Below are positions 10,931-23,500 of a stretch of 64,000 bases of DNA, piece after piece. Location: positions 3,697,723 to 3,761,722 of the forward strand of contig OY725496.1 of assembly GCA_963281255.1 (NCBI GenBank). Reading direction: 5' to 3'. The first letter of the stretch is position 1. Each line of letters opens with the position of its first letter. The DNA comes from Aphrocallistes beatrix. Taxonomy: Eukaryota > Porifera > Hexactinellida > Sceptrulophora > Aphrocallistidae. A program made the position numbers and the translations under genes. Below the pieces are notes generated by a model that was not told the origin of the DNA, ran no database searches, and saw nothing but the letters and a program-made list of their open reading frames with translations.

Positions 10931-12370
10931 TTATGGTTTGGTTGTGAGTTTAAATCTCAACATAAAGTCTCCTATCAATTCTGCTACTTCTTCAGGCGCA
11001 TCTTCATGTACTAAGTGGCCACATTTAGACAATACATGGAACTGAAATTTCCCTTGCATCTGCCCGATCGTGAGTTCCTTGTCCAATCTGTCTATCCCGG
11101 CTATGATCAAGATCTTAGGAACTGGACACGAGAGGAATAGAGAAGAGAGACCCTCAAACCATCCTCTCCAGTGAGGCTCCGTCCTGGACAAATCAATTCT
11201 CCACGAGAATCCCCCAGGGGTATCTGATTCTTTGCAAGCTAGTGCTGGTGCAAGAACTATAGGTTTGCTAACAGGTGTAGCGCCTGTAGATTCGCTAACA
11301 GGTGTAACAGCTGTAGATTCACTAACAGGTGTAGCACCTGTAGATTCAATGACAGGTGTAACATTTGTAGAATCATTGATATGTGCAGCATGAGTCTGTG
11401 AGTCTAGGTGTGTGTGGTTAGTAGAATGCTCATTGACTGTAGAGATAGAAGCTGCCGACTTAGATTTACATTTCCTCCCATTCAGAATCTGGTAAAATAT
11501 ATATCAGTTTTTTGTTATAACTGAGACAGTTAATACGTCTACAATCTCCTTACCTCATCCTCTCTCAAGGACCTGAGAACGCCAGGTACGGACACCCTAG
11601 CAGAATTCAGATTCCTAATCTGTCCAGTTCTCACATTCCACTCTATCGCCTCTTCGATTGACTTGAACCTATCAGGACGTCCTCCTAGGAATCCCTGCAC
11701 AGAACCAAGTGCATCCACAGCACTCCCCTCTACGACATCTATCACCACCAATCCCACCTGCGAGCCCAGTCGTCCCTCGTCGCAGAGACGCACTGCTACA
11801 GCTCCTCCCATGCTGTGTCCCACCAGTATCACCGGGGGAGCAGGAGAATCTATCATAACAGAAGATTAAACGGAAGAGATAAAACTAACTTTCTAAAATC
11901 ACAGACATCTACTAATATGTTGGATTAGTAATTAACGTTTTAGACTATAGTGTACCTTCGCTCACATACATCTTGTTGAAGACGTCTGCAGCATCCTGAG
12001 CCTGTCTCTGCCAAGAGAGATCCCAGTCGTCAGCAGTACTAGTGCCCCCGTGTCCTCTGGAATCCAGGGCTAACACGCGACATTTGACACTATTCACCAA
12101 ACTGGCAGCGAATAGAGACCAAGAGAGTGCAGAGTGTCCGCCCCCATGTAGAAGTAGCACTACAGGTCCCTCTGTACCCAGAGTGTACACATGGAATGAG
12201 TCTGTCTCGCTGGTTCTCACATCCAGCTGTTGAGAGAAGGAGTGGTCCCAGGGGAGAGGTGTGTAATCCCTTCCACCTTGAGGGATTTTAGAAGTTTTAT
12301 TGTCTCTCTGTTTTGGCGGTTTTGTGTGAGGGGCAGGAAATAACAACTTGTTAGCTAAAGACTTATTCAT
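10931..12370 (-). CDS. PPME1: Protein phosphatase methylesterase 1 (3 exons, 422 aa)
   Basis: A serine hydrolase that removes the C-terminal methyl ester from the PP2A catalytic subunit. Exons 12370-11956, 11849-11554 and 11488-10931 join in correct phase. The alpha/beta-hydrolase core is complete: LLHGGGHSALSW (oxyanion region), GHSMGG with Ser151, IDVVEGSAVDAL with Asp176, and KCGHLVHEDAPEEV carrying the catalytic His. GIDRLDKELTIGQMQGKF is almost identical to human. The family's variable insert before the last helices is Thr/Ser-rich here and carries four 9-residue repeats (TGATPVSES type, residues about 278-313), where the human protein has an acidic stretch. At 422 aa it is slightly longer than human PPME1 (386). 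Confidence 0.97.
11261..11368 (-). repeat. 27-bp coding minisatellite in PPME1 (4 units)
   Basis: Four imperfect tandem units of 27 bp within exon 3 of PPME1, encoding TNVTPVIES, TGATPVSES, TAVTPVSES and TGATPVSKP. The unit length keeps the reading frame, so copy-number change would lengthen or shorten the disordered insert without breaking the enzyme. Confidence 0.85.
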
Positions 12371-12973
12371 CCTAGCCCTAGCATATTAATATCAAGAATT
12401 AGGAATGAGAATATTTGATGCCATGATTAATTGACAGTTTCATCTGAGTATAGAATTGCTTTTGTGAGCGTAAAATGATATCAGTGGAACCTCCCTAATC
12501 GGGGCTTGGACCCCTTAATAGATACGGACCAATATTTCCCAATGGCAACTCTGGTAGTTTGAAGTTTACACTTGAAGTGATATATATTTGTTAAAATCTC
12601 GAAATAAATGAACAATCTTATTTCGTATTCAAATATTTTTCGTTTTCACATTATATGACAATTTTCAGGTTTCTTTTTTTATATACAAGTTCGGAATAAT
12701 AGAGACCTCTGCTGCTGCTGAAATTTTCTTCTAAACTTAACATTTACGTGAGGAGATAGAGTTGCTATCACACCCTTAGACAAAACTAGGCGGTTTAACC
12801 ACTCGGTAGTACATCTTGGCAGGTTTCGAAAAATAAAGATTTGGGATGGCAATAATATTTGAAATACAAAAAATCCAATACTATTTATCAAAATCTTTAA
12901 AAAACGAAATGTATATACTAAATTCATAGCTAAAAATAACACTGCTAGTTCCCGCCGAATAAAAACTACAAGT
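12371..12973. other. Intergenic stretch between PPME1 and NHL gene 1
   Basis: AT-rich DNA. Near 12482 there is a fragment (CAGTGGAACCTCCCTAATCG) like one end of the pogo-like miniature family, without a matching second end. Nothing else was recognised. Confidence 0.5.
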
Positions 12974-14209
12974 TCATGGAATGGGACGATTACTATCAAA
13001 TATTTGAAGACCGAAGTTCTTGTTTTCAGATACACAGATTAGTGCTCCAGCTTTAGTTAAAGCTACTCCTCTGGGCTTAAAGAACGTCCCTTCGACGTGT
13101 CCTTCTTGTCCTATTCGGTGGAGGAGCTCTCCTTCTGACGTGAATATCTTTATCGAATGATCGCCATGATTGCTAATAATTATGTCAGCATTCGAATTGA
13201 TACAGAAAAACTTAGGTTTATCTATTTGCATCCCTTTCCCCATGGAAATAATTGAACGTATCTTAACTCCATTTAGGGTAAACAAGTGCAAACAGGGACT
13301 GTCACTGTGGCTCAACACATACATGAACTCTTCTGTGACTTTAATATCAAACGGCTTCGTCATTGACTCATGTGTGATAGCAGTTAGGTATTTCAGGTCA
13401 GGAGTTAAAACTTGAATTCGGTTATTATGAAAGTCGCAAACATGAACTTCCCCTTGTGAAGAAATGTCTAATTGGAATGGAGATTGAAATTCTTCATTCT
13501 CTGATCCACACCTCCCTACTCTTTGTAACAACTCCATATTTGGCATTCTAATCCGGAATACCTCATGATTATTCATATCGCTAACATAAAGGTCACTTTT
13601 GTGTATTGCTATGCCACGTGGACTTGTGAACATCTCTGTTCTAAAAACCTTTATAAATATTCCATTTTGTGAGAAGACTGAAATACGGGGAGGGGTGAAT
13701 TCTGCTATAAAAATGTTCCCATTGGTCTCATCTATCGCTACACCAAAGGGCTCTCGAATTTCTCCAGGAGCATTACCTATCTTAGCAACGGTAATAATAG
13801 GTTGGAATGTGCGATAATCTACAATTAATCTTTCCGTAATCTCTCCCAACGTTTCTAAAGATTTTAAAAGAATGTTTGTATTGATTAAGAATTGTGGTGC
13901 TTTCTGTTTTGGATTAACTTCGAGCTTTTCCAACTCATTTTCTAATTCCTGTGCCATCTTCTGTTGGATTTGTTTCAGAGGATTTTCTTTAAGACATGTC
14001 TCCACTTGCGACTTAACAGCTGCTACCTGTGAGGCCATTCCTTCACGTAGTAACTCTTTCGCTCGAGATTCCTCTATCTTCTGGCGTAGCTCTGTAAGGA
14101 GTTCTACTCTTCTTGCATTGACTTTAGCGACTATTTGATCGAAGTGCCAGTTTATTTTCAACTCCAAAAGATCATCAGCAGTTGGAGAGCCAACCTGGTA
14201 CAGTGCCAT
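12974..14209 (-). CDS. Coiled-coil NHL-repeat protein, 411 aa (NHL gene 1)
   Basis: An intronless gene. I start it at the ATG at 14209 (MALYQVGSPTADDLL); the frame stays open further upstream but without another ATG. Residues about 5-140 form a Lys/Glu/Gln-rich coiled coil (VNARRVELLTELRQKIEE, QQKMAQELENELEKLE). From about residue 150 NHL-type beta-propeller blades follow: EPFGVAIDETNGNIFIAE, SPRGIAIHKSDLYVSDMN, SPFQLDISSQGEVHVCDFH and FKPRGVALTKAGALICVSE. The layout resembles TRIM-NHL proteins such as TRIM2/3/71 without RING and B-box, so no ubiquitin-ligase activity can be assumed. A diverged relative lies at 32170-33396, which fits a lineage-expanded family. The partner or ligand is unknown. 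Confidence 0.85.
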   Translation of the reverse strand: MALYQVGSPTADDLLELKINWHFDQIVAKVNARRVELLTELRQKIEESRAKELLREGMASQVAAVKSQVETCLKENPLKQIQQKMAQELENELEKLEVNPKQKAPQFLINTNILLKSLETLGEITERLIVDYRTFQPIITVAKIGNAPGEIREPFGVAIDETNGNIFIAEFTPPRISVFSQNGIFIKVFRTEMFTSPRGIAIHKSDLYVSDMNNHEVFRIRMPNMELLQRVGRCGSENEEFQSPFQLDISSQGEVHVCDFHNNRIQVLTPDLKYLTAITHESMTKPFDIKVTEEFMYVLSHSDSPCLHLFTLNGVKIRSIISMGKGMQIDKPKFFCINSNADIIISNHGDHSIKIFTSEGELLHRIGQEGHVEGTFFKPRGVALTKAGALICVSENKNFGLQIFDSNRPIP

Positions 14210-15528
14210 TAAGTTACCTCGAAATGCTAAGTTCAGGTTGTTTGGGATACAAATATCTAGACTATTAAAACTTAAATTATATGTTTGTTTATATATAGTG
14301 GGATACAATTCGGGTACATATTGGTTTTTTTATCAGCTTTCAGGAAAATCAAATTACGATGTAAATGATCACAGTTGATACAACAACAGAAGATTTATGT
14401 GTATTTTATAAATCTTTCGAAAATCATAAGAAACGATATAACATTAACTTCGAAAAAACTTACATAGGAAGCAGACTTCCCTGATATTTCCTTTGATACC
14501 ACGATGTTCCATTGGGAATCCCCAGTGAACATCGTGGTGGAACTTATGTGCCACACCACATTCACATTACCACTAAAGTATTTTTTAAATTGTTACTCAA
14601 TTTTGTTTCTTCTTTACATTATAAATTAATATCACTTATTGAAAAGTATTTAAGTTAAGCCTTATTCTCAATTAGTAAGAATTATTTAATATACATTAGG
14701 ATTGTCTCGTACCGAATTGTCGTCCGTATCCTACATACGTATATGTAGTATATTTATATTTCTTGCAGAATTGATTGAAGAAACTGCCAGTAGTCGAAAG
14801 TTGATTTGGCCGGAGGGATTGGCCGATTCGTATCTATTCAGATCAACTTTTGATTTATTCTTTTGAAAGTTTAGTGGTTGGCCCTATAGGACTTCTAAAT
14901 GGGGGGAGGAGTGGCGCTCCCCACTTTTCAGATGTGTGAATAGTTTTCACTTATATGTATGTCATCCTTGTTTATCTTTAATTTTGGTGAAACTCATCAG
15001 GAGTGATGACGTCACCGTCACCTTCTTTATTTTAATTTAACCTATGCATCCATGGGTTAGTGAAAGTAATCAATATTAAGCGCCAGTAGGCCCTTCCGAA
15101 TGCTTTGATATCCCAGGCGCCTGTAGAGACTCTGTGGATACGAAGTGTTCACTAATCGCACTTGTAGAAGTTATTATTAAACTACTTCGGTTAATTGGGA
15201 ATACAGTATAATCGGGACAAAAGAACTCCTACAGTTAGTGTATACAGTGCCCTATTCCATGCATCTTAGATCTTACCCATTCACACCATGTACATAATTA
15301 ACTAACCGAATAAAATACAAATATGAAGATAGTATTCTAAATGAGTAGAGATATGAACTAGAGTGACTAAAGGGAATAACTAGTTTACAAGCTGAGCTCA
15401 AGACGCTTGCCCCTAGCTACATAGCAGGGTGACACAGCACAGTTCGAGCCTTGAGAGAGAGGGAAGTTACTCATATTACTCATACTATCAACAATCTGCC
15501 TAGACATGAAGTGATTGAGCGGACACAT
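14210..15528. other. Intergenic stretch with a short hairpin and a foldback fragment
   Basis: Contains a 41-nt hairpin (14498-14538) and, from about 14768, a short match (GAATTGATTGAAGAAACTGC) to the terminus of the foldback family also seen at 22.6, 41.4 and 44.9 kb. The rest is AT-rich without recognised content. Confidence 0.5.
14498..14538. repeat. Short strong hairpin
   Basis: ACCACGATGTTC pairs with GAACATCGTGGT. After a one-base bulge, ATTGGG pairs with CCCAGT around a loop of only four bases. The function is unknown. The arms are shorter than usual for a microRNA precursor. Confidence 0.55.
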
Positions 15529-15963
15529 TCAGATTGTGTCGTCGTCATCATCATAGTCTTCATCCAGGTTATCTCCGAACTGGATCTGCTCGTCCAAGTC
15601 CACATGCTTGGACCCGCCCACCTCCGCGTGGTCCGGGAGCTCCCCGTAGGCTTTGAGGTTCCGCGCCTCGTCAGAGGTGTATTTCAAAATGACGTCACCC
15701 TTCCCGTCCTGGTAGTCCCTCAGACCGATCAGGATGATGTCCGACTGGTTGATCCAGACCTTCTTCCTCATCTTGCCGCGGATATGACACACCCGTGTGA
15801 CGCCATCGAAGCAGAGCGCTTCTACATGTCCCGTGCCGAGCATCTTCATCACCTGTCCGTATTCCTGGCCATCCTCCTTGAACACGAGCTCGCGCTTCTC
15901 ATAGTCATTCTCATTCTTTCCTCGTCTGCGGTTCTTTCCTCCTTTACCTTTATTCTTCGGCAT
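15529..15963 (-). CDS. EIF1A: Translation initiation factor 1A
   Basis: Intronless, 144 aa, the same length as human EIF1AX. It binds the 40S A site and helps scanning and start-codon choice. It begins [19 protein letters not shown], the conserved basic N-terminal tail. The S1/OB-fold core follows ([59 protein letters not shown]). It ends in the acidic tail [12 protein letters not shown] that contacts eIF5B. On the minus strand TTTCTCACAAG ends 17 nt before the ATG and looks like a 3' splice site. The identity is beyond doubt. Confidence 0.98.
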   Translation of the reverse strand: MPKNKGKGGKNRRRGKNENDYEKRELVFKEDGQEYGQVMKMLGTGHVEALCFDGVTRVCHIRGKMRKKVWINQSDIILIGLRDYQDGKGDVILKYTSDEARNLKAYGELPDHAEVGGSKHVDLDEQIQFGDNLDEDYDDDDDTI

Positions 15964-17213
15964 TCTTTTTCAAGTTGACTTGTGAGAAATCCAATTCAAG
16001 TATATGCTAGTAAAGAAATGGTAAAATAAACTTTAAAGACTGATATATAGTGATGAATAATCAAGTCATGGCCCAATATTTAATTAACCAAGATGTAATA
16101 TCTATAAATAGTTAGTGCATATAAATAGATACGTAAATTCTGATGTCAGTGACATAACCAAACCGCCAATAATTATACAATTCAGCTAGATTGATTAGAG
16201 AGAAATATAGACAATGAAACCTGCATATTATAACGGCCGCCAAAAGGACTAGGGAAACATGACCGTATGTACAGATTGCTATATTTCAGATGGCCACTAT
16301 ACGAGTTTAACTAGATGTTGTATAACAGTTATTTTGATATATTTCCAGGCGATTATCTAGTTAACCGATGCCAATATTATTGTTTTACAAATCCTTAACT
16401 GTCACAAATATTGGATATATAGTAACATCTCAAGGTCCCCAAATAGGATCCCAATCCAGAGATGGAATCGGGTTCGGTCGGTAGTTCACATTTGAATTCG
16501 AATAACGGCATATGTATTAGAAATATAGAAATATAGTCGGGTTTAAGCTCATAAACAGATTCGGGTTCGGTCTGAAAAGTCGATTCCAACCAACGAGTGG
16601 TTAGTTGGGTAAACGCTAGAGATTGTGTCTCGTGTCTATTTATAGGAGAGCATATCAATTCATGTCCTAAGATCGTAAATCAATTGAATGTACTCTAATT
16701 GGATTATAATAAGAAATTAACAATGCATGATCCCTAGCTATGAAAAACAACTACATTGAATCAATTTTCATTCTCAATGCACCAAAAACATAAATATTAT
16801 AGTACACGATTAAACAACAAAATGTGCGGTTATTTCACACTCTTTCCCAATATTTTTACAATTGAAATGAATATTTTCATAAAAATATATGCCAAAAAGA
16901 AATAATAATTGTCTAAAAAATCAGATTTACTATTAATTCTTCAAGATCACCATCCTAAATTAGAGAATTGTTGAAAGCTAGGCGAATAGCCATGTTCCTA
17001 CTGATTGGGGAAACTGAGCCTCACAATTTCAAACGAGCCCTGATATTCAAAATGGATATTCTCCACTAATTAACTGATTCATTCATATGATAAAATTAAT
17101 ACTATGTACAGTGCATCCCGGTTATCTAGACACTTAGTTCGGATAACTGAATTTAATGTTAATTCAATCAGAATTTAAAGCATACATTCATTAGGAAAGT
17201 GAATTCACTGAAA
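15964..17213. other. AT-rich intergenic stretch
   Basis: Upstream region of EIF1A and downstream region of the 443-aa gene. At about 17107 there is a fragment (CAGTGCATCCCGGTTATCTA) like a pogo-type transposon end. No gene was recognised; the short minus-strand frame at 16395-16658 has no coding features. Confidence 0.5.
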
Positions 17214-19319
17214 TTACAGAAAGTCGTAATCCAGTCGCGCTCTTTTGTGAAGATTATTTATTGTGAAGCTGTTAGAATCTCTTTTGATAGATATCGAATT
17301 CGTTGTAGTATCCGTTCTCCAAGGTTTGGGTACTCTATTTCCGACCAATGTGCATCTTACGTTTGAGATTTTCGATCGCTCTTTAGGACTAGAGTTGTAT
17401 GGTGAGACTGTTGGTAGTAAATTGATAGTATTTTTAGTTCCAGAGTTAGTTTTCACCATTCCCAATACCTCTTTGAAGGTTGAAGTGTGCTCTTCCATAG
17501 ACTCGTCGAGTGTACCAGTCGGTAGTAAATTGAAAGGCCTTTTGGGTGAAAAGGTATCCATAACCGTAAATATGTTTGGCGACTGATTTTCAAAATTCGA
17601 GTTGACCCATTGAGTGTTTGCTGAGAGTAAAGAAGAATCTGTTCCACACATTGAATGCAATTTTCTTTGAGTGTGAGGTCGATGAGGTGTGGCATTGAGA
17701 AAAGCTTGCGTTAAAGTAGGGCTCTAAATATAAATACATGTAAATATATTAAGTACGTAATAATATTATTTCTTCAACCATAACTACAGTTAACATTTCG
17801 ATCAGATCTAAACCACTCTTCAAAACTTCCCAACTCTTCAAAACTTCTCAACTTAACTGACTTATCTATTCTATACATTATATAAGCTGAAATGGCCTCA
17901 ACAATTTCTAAATTTCCAATCGATGGTAGAAAGTAATACAAAACAATGTACCGCTACCAGTACTACACTCTAAGGCTGGCATAATTTAAACTTTTGACTA
18001 AGTTTAAAATCAGTAATAAACTGGACATCCACTCACCTTATTAAATTTGATTGGCGTTGAATTGCAGATAAAATCATTGATTAACCTTGATGGCATTAAC
18101 ACAGATTTCTCAACCAAGGGAGTCAGAGTTATGTTCATCCGAGATTTGTGGAACCTCGCTACCAACAAGACGCGTAGGAAGTGCACAGAGTCTGTGTTAA
18201 TAAACTCGCTGAATTCCAGCATGATGAGTTTCTCTACCTCAGGGGGGACCTCGTACGGCTGCAGGGCAGTGAAGCTGGGGCGAGAGCGAGGCGACAGAGG
18301 GTACGGGCAAGCAGAATTAGAGGAGGATTTTATCATTTTTGAGTTGGGTCTATTTTTGTACAATTTGATTGAAGGACTGGAATTAGTTGGTTGCAAGACG
18401 TCTGTTTGTGATGAATTGTTTGATAAATCCAGGGATTTGGACTCAGATACTTTTTTAGTTCGGATTTCCTTAGGAGAAAGCTTCTCGATGCTGATTCCAC
18501 AACCATTGAATTCAGGAGTTGAGTTAAGAGATCTGTTTGCCCACGACAAATCCTTATCAGATAGCGAAGAATGGGTTGATAGGGAATAGGTTTTATTGGG
18601 ATTAAAATCCAGACACTCCTCATCGCTTAGAACTATCGAAGTGTCAGAGCCATCTATCAAAGATTCTTCGCTTTCTAAACAAGGAAGTCTATAAATACTC
18701 AGTTATCGAACACAGGAAAAGTCTACGTACAGGTAGCATATTGTTCTCCAGGGTTTAAATAGTTGCATTACCGAGATTAGTCGGCTAATACCTCTGGACA
18801 AATATTAGAAATGAACGACTACCCACCTGTGTATTCAGCTGCGTATTCATACTCAATATCGTCAAGTGAGAGTGAGGCCGCATCCTCGTCATTCCTCTGA
18901 TACTAGATTGGAGAGAGTGCGGATAATGAATACCCGAGAGGTTCCATAGGCTCAGATCTGCTCGCACAATGGCGCGCGTTAGCCAGACAATTTACCAATG
19001 CAGTTTCCTTCCAGTTAGAACCAATATCTAATGTCAATTTACTATATACTATTACGTTATATAGAGAAAATACAGATCCAGAATCGAGTCTAAATTTTGT
19101 AAATTTTTCACAACCGCTGATACCTAGATATCAGGAAATACTTCAAAAAGAAATTTGAAATTATCGCTCTCGATCTAAAAACAGAGTTATAGTCCGTGAA
19201 AATTGATGTACCTTTTCAAACAGATCTTCCCATGCTCTCTCTTCCTCGTGGTTCTGTGCGGAAAATAAATTAGCTGTTTCGCACAATTTTTCCAGATTAT
19301 CATCAGCTATGTTTTCCAT
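17214..19319 (-). CDS. Uncharacterised disordered protein, 443 aa (4 exons)
   Basis: I join 19319-19212, 18902-18827, 18674-18037 and 17723-17214. All junctions are GT-AG and in phase (108, 76, 638 and 510 bp). The protein begins MENIADDNLEKLCETANLF, continues with an acidic stretch (RNDEDAASLSLDDIEYEYA), then a long Ser/Asn-rich low-complexity region. The most ordered-looking part is about residues 190-260 (PPEVEKLIMLEFSEFINT, FLRVLLVARFHKSRMNITLT). The tail ends RARLDYDFL, and a repeated NLLPT motif occurs twice in the last exon. The acidic ADDLEKL-like N-terminus recalls short RPA-binding helices, but that is only a resemblance. I do not recognise the family. Confidence 0.65.
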
Positions 19320-19364
19320 GCTATTATATATTAAATAATACAAATTACGTAATACGACTGACAT

Positions 19365-20504
19365 GAAGTAAAAATGAGTCTAGATTTAACACAAAATCAT
19401 TTTACTCTTCTTTTTGGTATTTTCTGTATCTGTACTAAAGTCATTCCGTGAAATTAACGCGAATTTCTCCAAATCGCGGTAATTTCATGTATTTGAAAAT
19501 TTTCCGCTCCAATTCGCTTAATTTCCTATCATAAGGTATACTCCACTCAAACTAGGTACTACTACTATAAACTACATAAGTATGAAGTAGTATTTTATTA
19601 AGGTTTGTTTCCGGTCAATTGTGTTGATTTTGAAAATTTCAAAAACGGATTGTTTTGTACAATGCACTTGTTAAATTTTCCTATTCTCCACCTAAAAGCC
19701 CAAAAAGCGGGGTACGGAAATCGCCACATGGGGCAACAACTTGTAACAGGAGCTTTTGCAAAATTTGTCAACCACAAAACCTTTGTGTGAGTCTAACTCA
19801 GTGCGTTTTCATGCATCGTGAATCTTTTAACACCAATCGACGCAAAATGGTGCCAGCTTTCACCTCTGTGCTTAGAGTTTTTGAGCTATGGTGTTTTAAA
19901 GTTAAAGGTCTCCCCTATTTCGGTGGTGTTCGAAATTTAAAACATCATAACAAAACTTTAAAACATTCAATAATACCCTCAATAATACCCACATTCAATA
20001 ATACCCAATAATACCTTCTCAACCATTGTTTTGTTATACGTGTTTGAAGGAGTTGGGGTGAAGAATTTAATTTCCAAATAAAATTTTCAACTTCACAATG
20101 TTTATGATTCGAAGTCGAATAAAAAATCACTCCTTAATAACTGAGACTATTTAAAGTCAAATAACTTTCAGTAAAACTAAATAAATAACTCGTTTCATTA
20201 CTTAATTAATAATTATATTTAATTACTAAGTTAGGTTGAAGTTGAGTGAATAAGGTTTATGTTAACCAAAATTTTCAAATTTATAAAATGAAAAATTTCC
20301 GTCAAATCATCCCCCTGGATTCACAGATTATCCAAATAATCAGATTATAAAATTGCAAGATAGAGAACTAGTACCCTGATAATTAATTTGCATCATTAAC
20401 TGTGTTGCAGGAACACACTCTGGAGTTCGGTGCATCCTATTTAAACATAGCATCTCAAAATGAAGTAATCTTAATGGTAATAATAAACTATCAAGTATTG
20501 CATT
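19365..20504. other. AT-rich intergenic stretch
   Basis: Spacer between the 443-aa gene and the last exon of AKAP17A. A short direct repeat of CAATAATACC occurs several times at about 19968-20017. I see no convincing gene. Confidence 0.5.
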
Positions 20505-23500
20505 CTATTGAACTTCATTGTCGCTATCTGAGTGCGTGCTTTTAGAGCTGGGGCGGGAGTGGAATATGTTCTTCAGTCGCTCCCTCATCTCTAGCTCCAT
20601 AGCGGACTTGTCTGGAGATTCGCTGTCGCTATGAAATAGCTCTGTCGAGGAAGATAACGAGTCTCTATCCCTGTCGGGGGAGGGGGAAGGAGATCGCTTC
20701 TTGTTCTTCTGATCCCTTCGTCCTCTCCCTCTCTCCTTCTGGTCGTGAATCCTGGCCTCTGCAGCCCCGGCTAGCAAGAAGCCGAGAAGGGATTTGGCTT
20801 CCGAGTATCGGAGCTGATACGTGGACATCTCGGTCGCTCGTTCCACTTCTTCGCGAGGGGGGCGCGGCTTCATCCTCCTCGGGTTCCCCTGGTTATAGGG
20901 GTTGTGGTAGGGTCTGAAGATGGACTTGCGGGAGATATATTCAAACGTGTTCTTCTGCTGCGAGAGGAAACTGATCCGAGTCTTGTGCTCCTGCTGCTGA
21001 CTCTCCTCCACCAGGCGGTCATGCATCTCCAGCTGCTCTTCCAGCCACTTCTTCTGCTCCAGCAGCTTCTGCATCTCAGCTCGCTTCTCTTGCTGGCGCA
21101 GGCGCTTCTTCACATTGTCATCACTGAGGTAGCTCGTCATGTCTACACTCAAATTGATGAAAGCAGCGTTTTCCGCATCGCCCGCCTTCTTGACAAGTTT
21201 CCTGCGATTATTCACAAGGTAACACTCTCATTCGAACAGAAGAACTGGCTCCGACATACGCTGTATTATTTTACCAGCAGTCCAGCCAGAGCAGCACTAC
21301 TAAAGTACAAGGAACAGCTCTACTCTCTATGGTAAAATATTTAATATACAAGACGAGTAAAGAATGAGAATGATACTCGTTAAAGGAAATAGTCGAGTTG
21401 CAATGAAATGTTTATCAAATACTGAAGTAGTTAAACACATTTAACTACTGAATTTCTATTCCCTTCTGAGTCTATAGGACATTAACTTATCAAACAGATT
21501 ATAACATAGTCATTTGTATGTAGAGGATAGACTTGTGAATTATCCAATAAACAACGTGTATTGGAAGTGAGCTAGGAAGATATTAATTAAGCAACACAGG
21601 AGGTTGGCCACTTCAACTTACCGTCTAATAGAACGCTATTAGCTAATTGAAAGAGCTAATTATAAGAAAAGATTAGAAATAGTTAGTTAGTGGGGAGACC
21701 GGGAGTGTGCTATATCCTAAATAGAATTTTAGTGGGAAGGTGTGCTGAGCTTTTAGAGAATAGAAAGAATGCTTGATTATTGCATTGACGAACAATTTAT
21801 ACTGGAAGGAGGGAAATGCACATTACACCATATAATGATCAAAATTTTTGTACAATTCGGTAGTAGATTTTCCAGAATCGTGCAAACTTATACTTTACAC
21901 GCCTGATGCTATCTAACCATTCCAAAATATATCTTATATTCTGAATGTGGAACTATAGAGCTGTTGCGTAGATTCGTGAGATTCTTATACTATATAACCA
22001 TGGATGGTTTTGTAACGTAGAATTCTGAGATTATCAGTAGAATCGTGAGATTTCGTTACGTTTACTCAAATCGCATTATGGTTCAATCGGTTTCATCTTA
22101 ACTTGATAACCACCGCCACCAAATTGTATCACGCGACACAATTTACTATGGTAAACTCCATATGGACCATAAATGCAAAATAAAATTCATTCATGGTCCA
22201 TATGAGATTTTACCAAGTAAATTGTGTCACATGCCACTAAATTGTGTTGAGTACAATCAAATTGTGTCGCGTGACACTATTAAGTGGCGATGGTTATCAA
22301 GTTATGATAATACCGGTTGAACCACAAGGTCATTTGTGTAAGCGAAACAAAATCTCACGATTCTACGGATAATCTACATATTAATTAATCAGAATTCTCC
22401 GCTACAAAACCATCCATGGTTATGTAGTATAAAAGTCTCACGGATCTACACAACAGGGCCAACTGGCATCCGCTAATAGAGGATTTACAGATTTCAAGGT
22501 TTTCGTAGTGTTTTTTTTGTGGGATTGGGAAGATTACAGTGCTTTATCAGGATCCACACCCCTTTTATCTTATACATTAAAACGCTAGGATTTTTTTGTT
22601 TGTTTGTGTGTTTGTCCGAATTGATTGAAGAATTGGCAAGTCGTAGAGATATGAAAATTGGCATGTAGGTGTCAAGTGATATGACTACGATTAAGTTCTA
22701 AGATTTAAGCGAAATTTTCACACCTTTTCAATACAATATCTACAAGCGCGCTTCGCTTGCGCAGCGCAAGCAAGCGAAGCGCGCTTGTAAATAAATAAAT
22801 ATACATTAATCGAGTTTTAATATTAAGGATTACTTCACTCTCACAATAAAAATCATTGTACGACACTACAATAGATTGCCATTGTTATTAATAATATTCC
22901 AATGCCACAACTTATGTTTGATATCTTAATTTGATGATAGTGTATAACAATAAAAAAGGTTATGTGGATATTTTCACAACTTTATATACATATTTCCACA
23001 CCATTTGACGAAATTAGAAAAATATGCTAGAAGCTGGTTTCCAACTATTGACATTGCCGGCGCCATGTTTTATTGGCAGTGGGTGTCCTAAGAGGGATTC
23101 CTCTGAAGCTGGGTGTCCATTTATGAAGGGATACATACTGTATAATTAGATAAAATAGGAGACAGTGGGTGTCCGGACACCAAGGACACCCCCGGTGGCG
23201 CCGGCCCTGATTGACATGAGGTTTTTAGGGGCGTAGATTCTGAAAATCGTATTTCGAATATATGTGATAAATTCTTTGATTACTTTTGTTCACAATAGAT
23301 ACATAAAGTAAACAAATTACAAAAATAGGCTGGACTCCGATAGAGACTCGCTTGCAACGGTTGACACGGGGTTTTCAGGGGCATAGAGTTCAAATATCAT
23401 ATATTCAGATCAATATGATAAATTATATGCGATTCACACGATTCTATTTCATATAAATAATTAAAATGGCGCTAGATTTTTGCTAACTGATTTTTGATTA

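Noticed and set aside
14498-14538. Hairpin considered as a microRNA precursor
   Set aside because: The total length of 41 nt and a 4-nt loop are too small for a normal precursor, and there is no second copy.
19655-20011. 118-aa ORF
   Set aside because: AT-rich codon use, low-complexity end made from CAATAATACC repeats, and no recognised motif.
20505-21215. A stand-alone coiled-coil/RS gene at 20505-21215
   Set aside because: Its start aligns with the region of AKAP17A directly after the end of the 24289-25154 exon, and phases match. It is the second AKAP17A exon.
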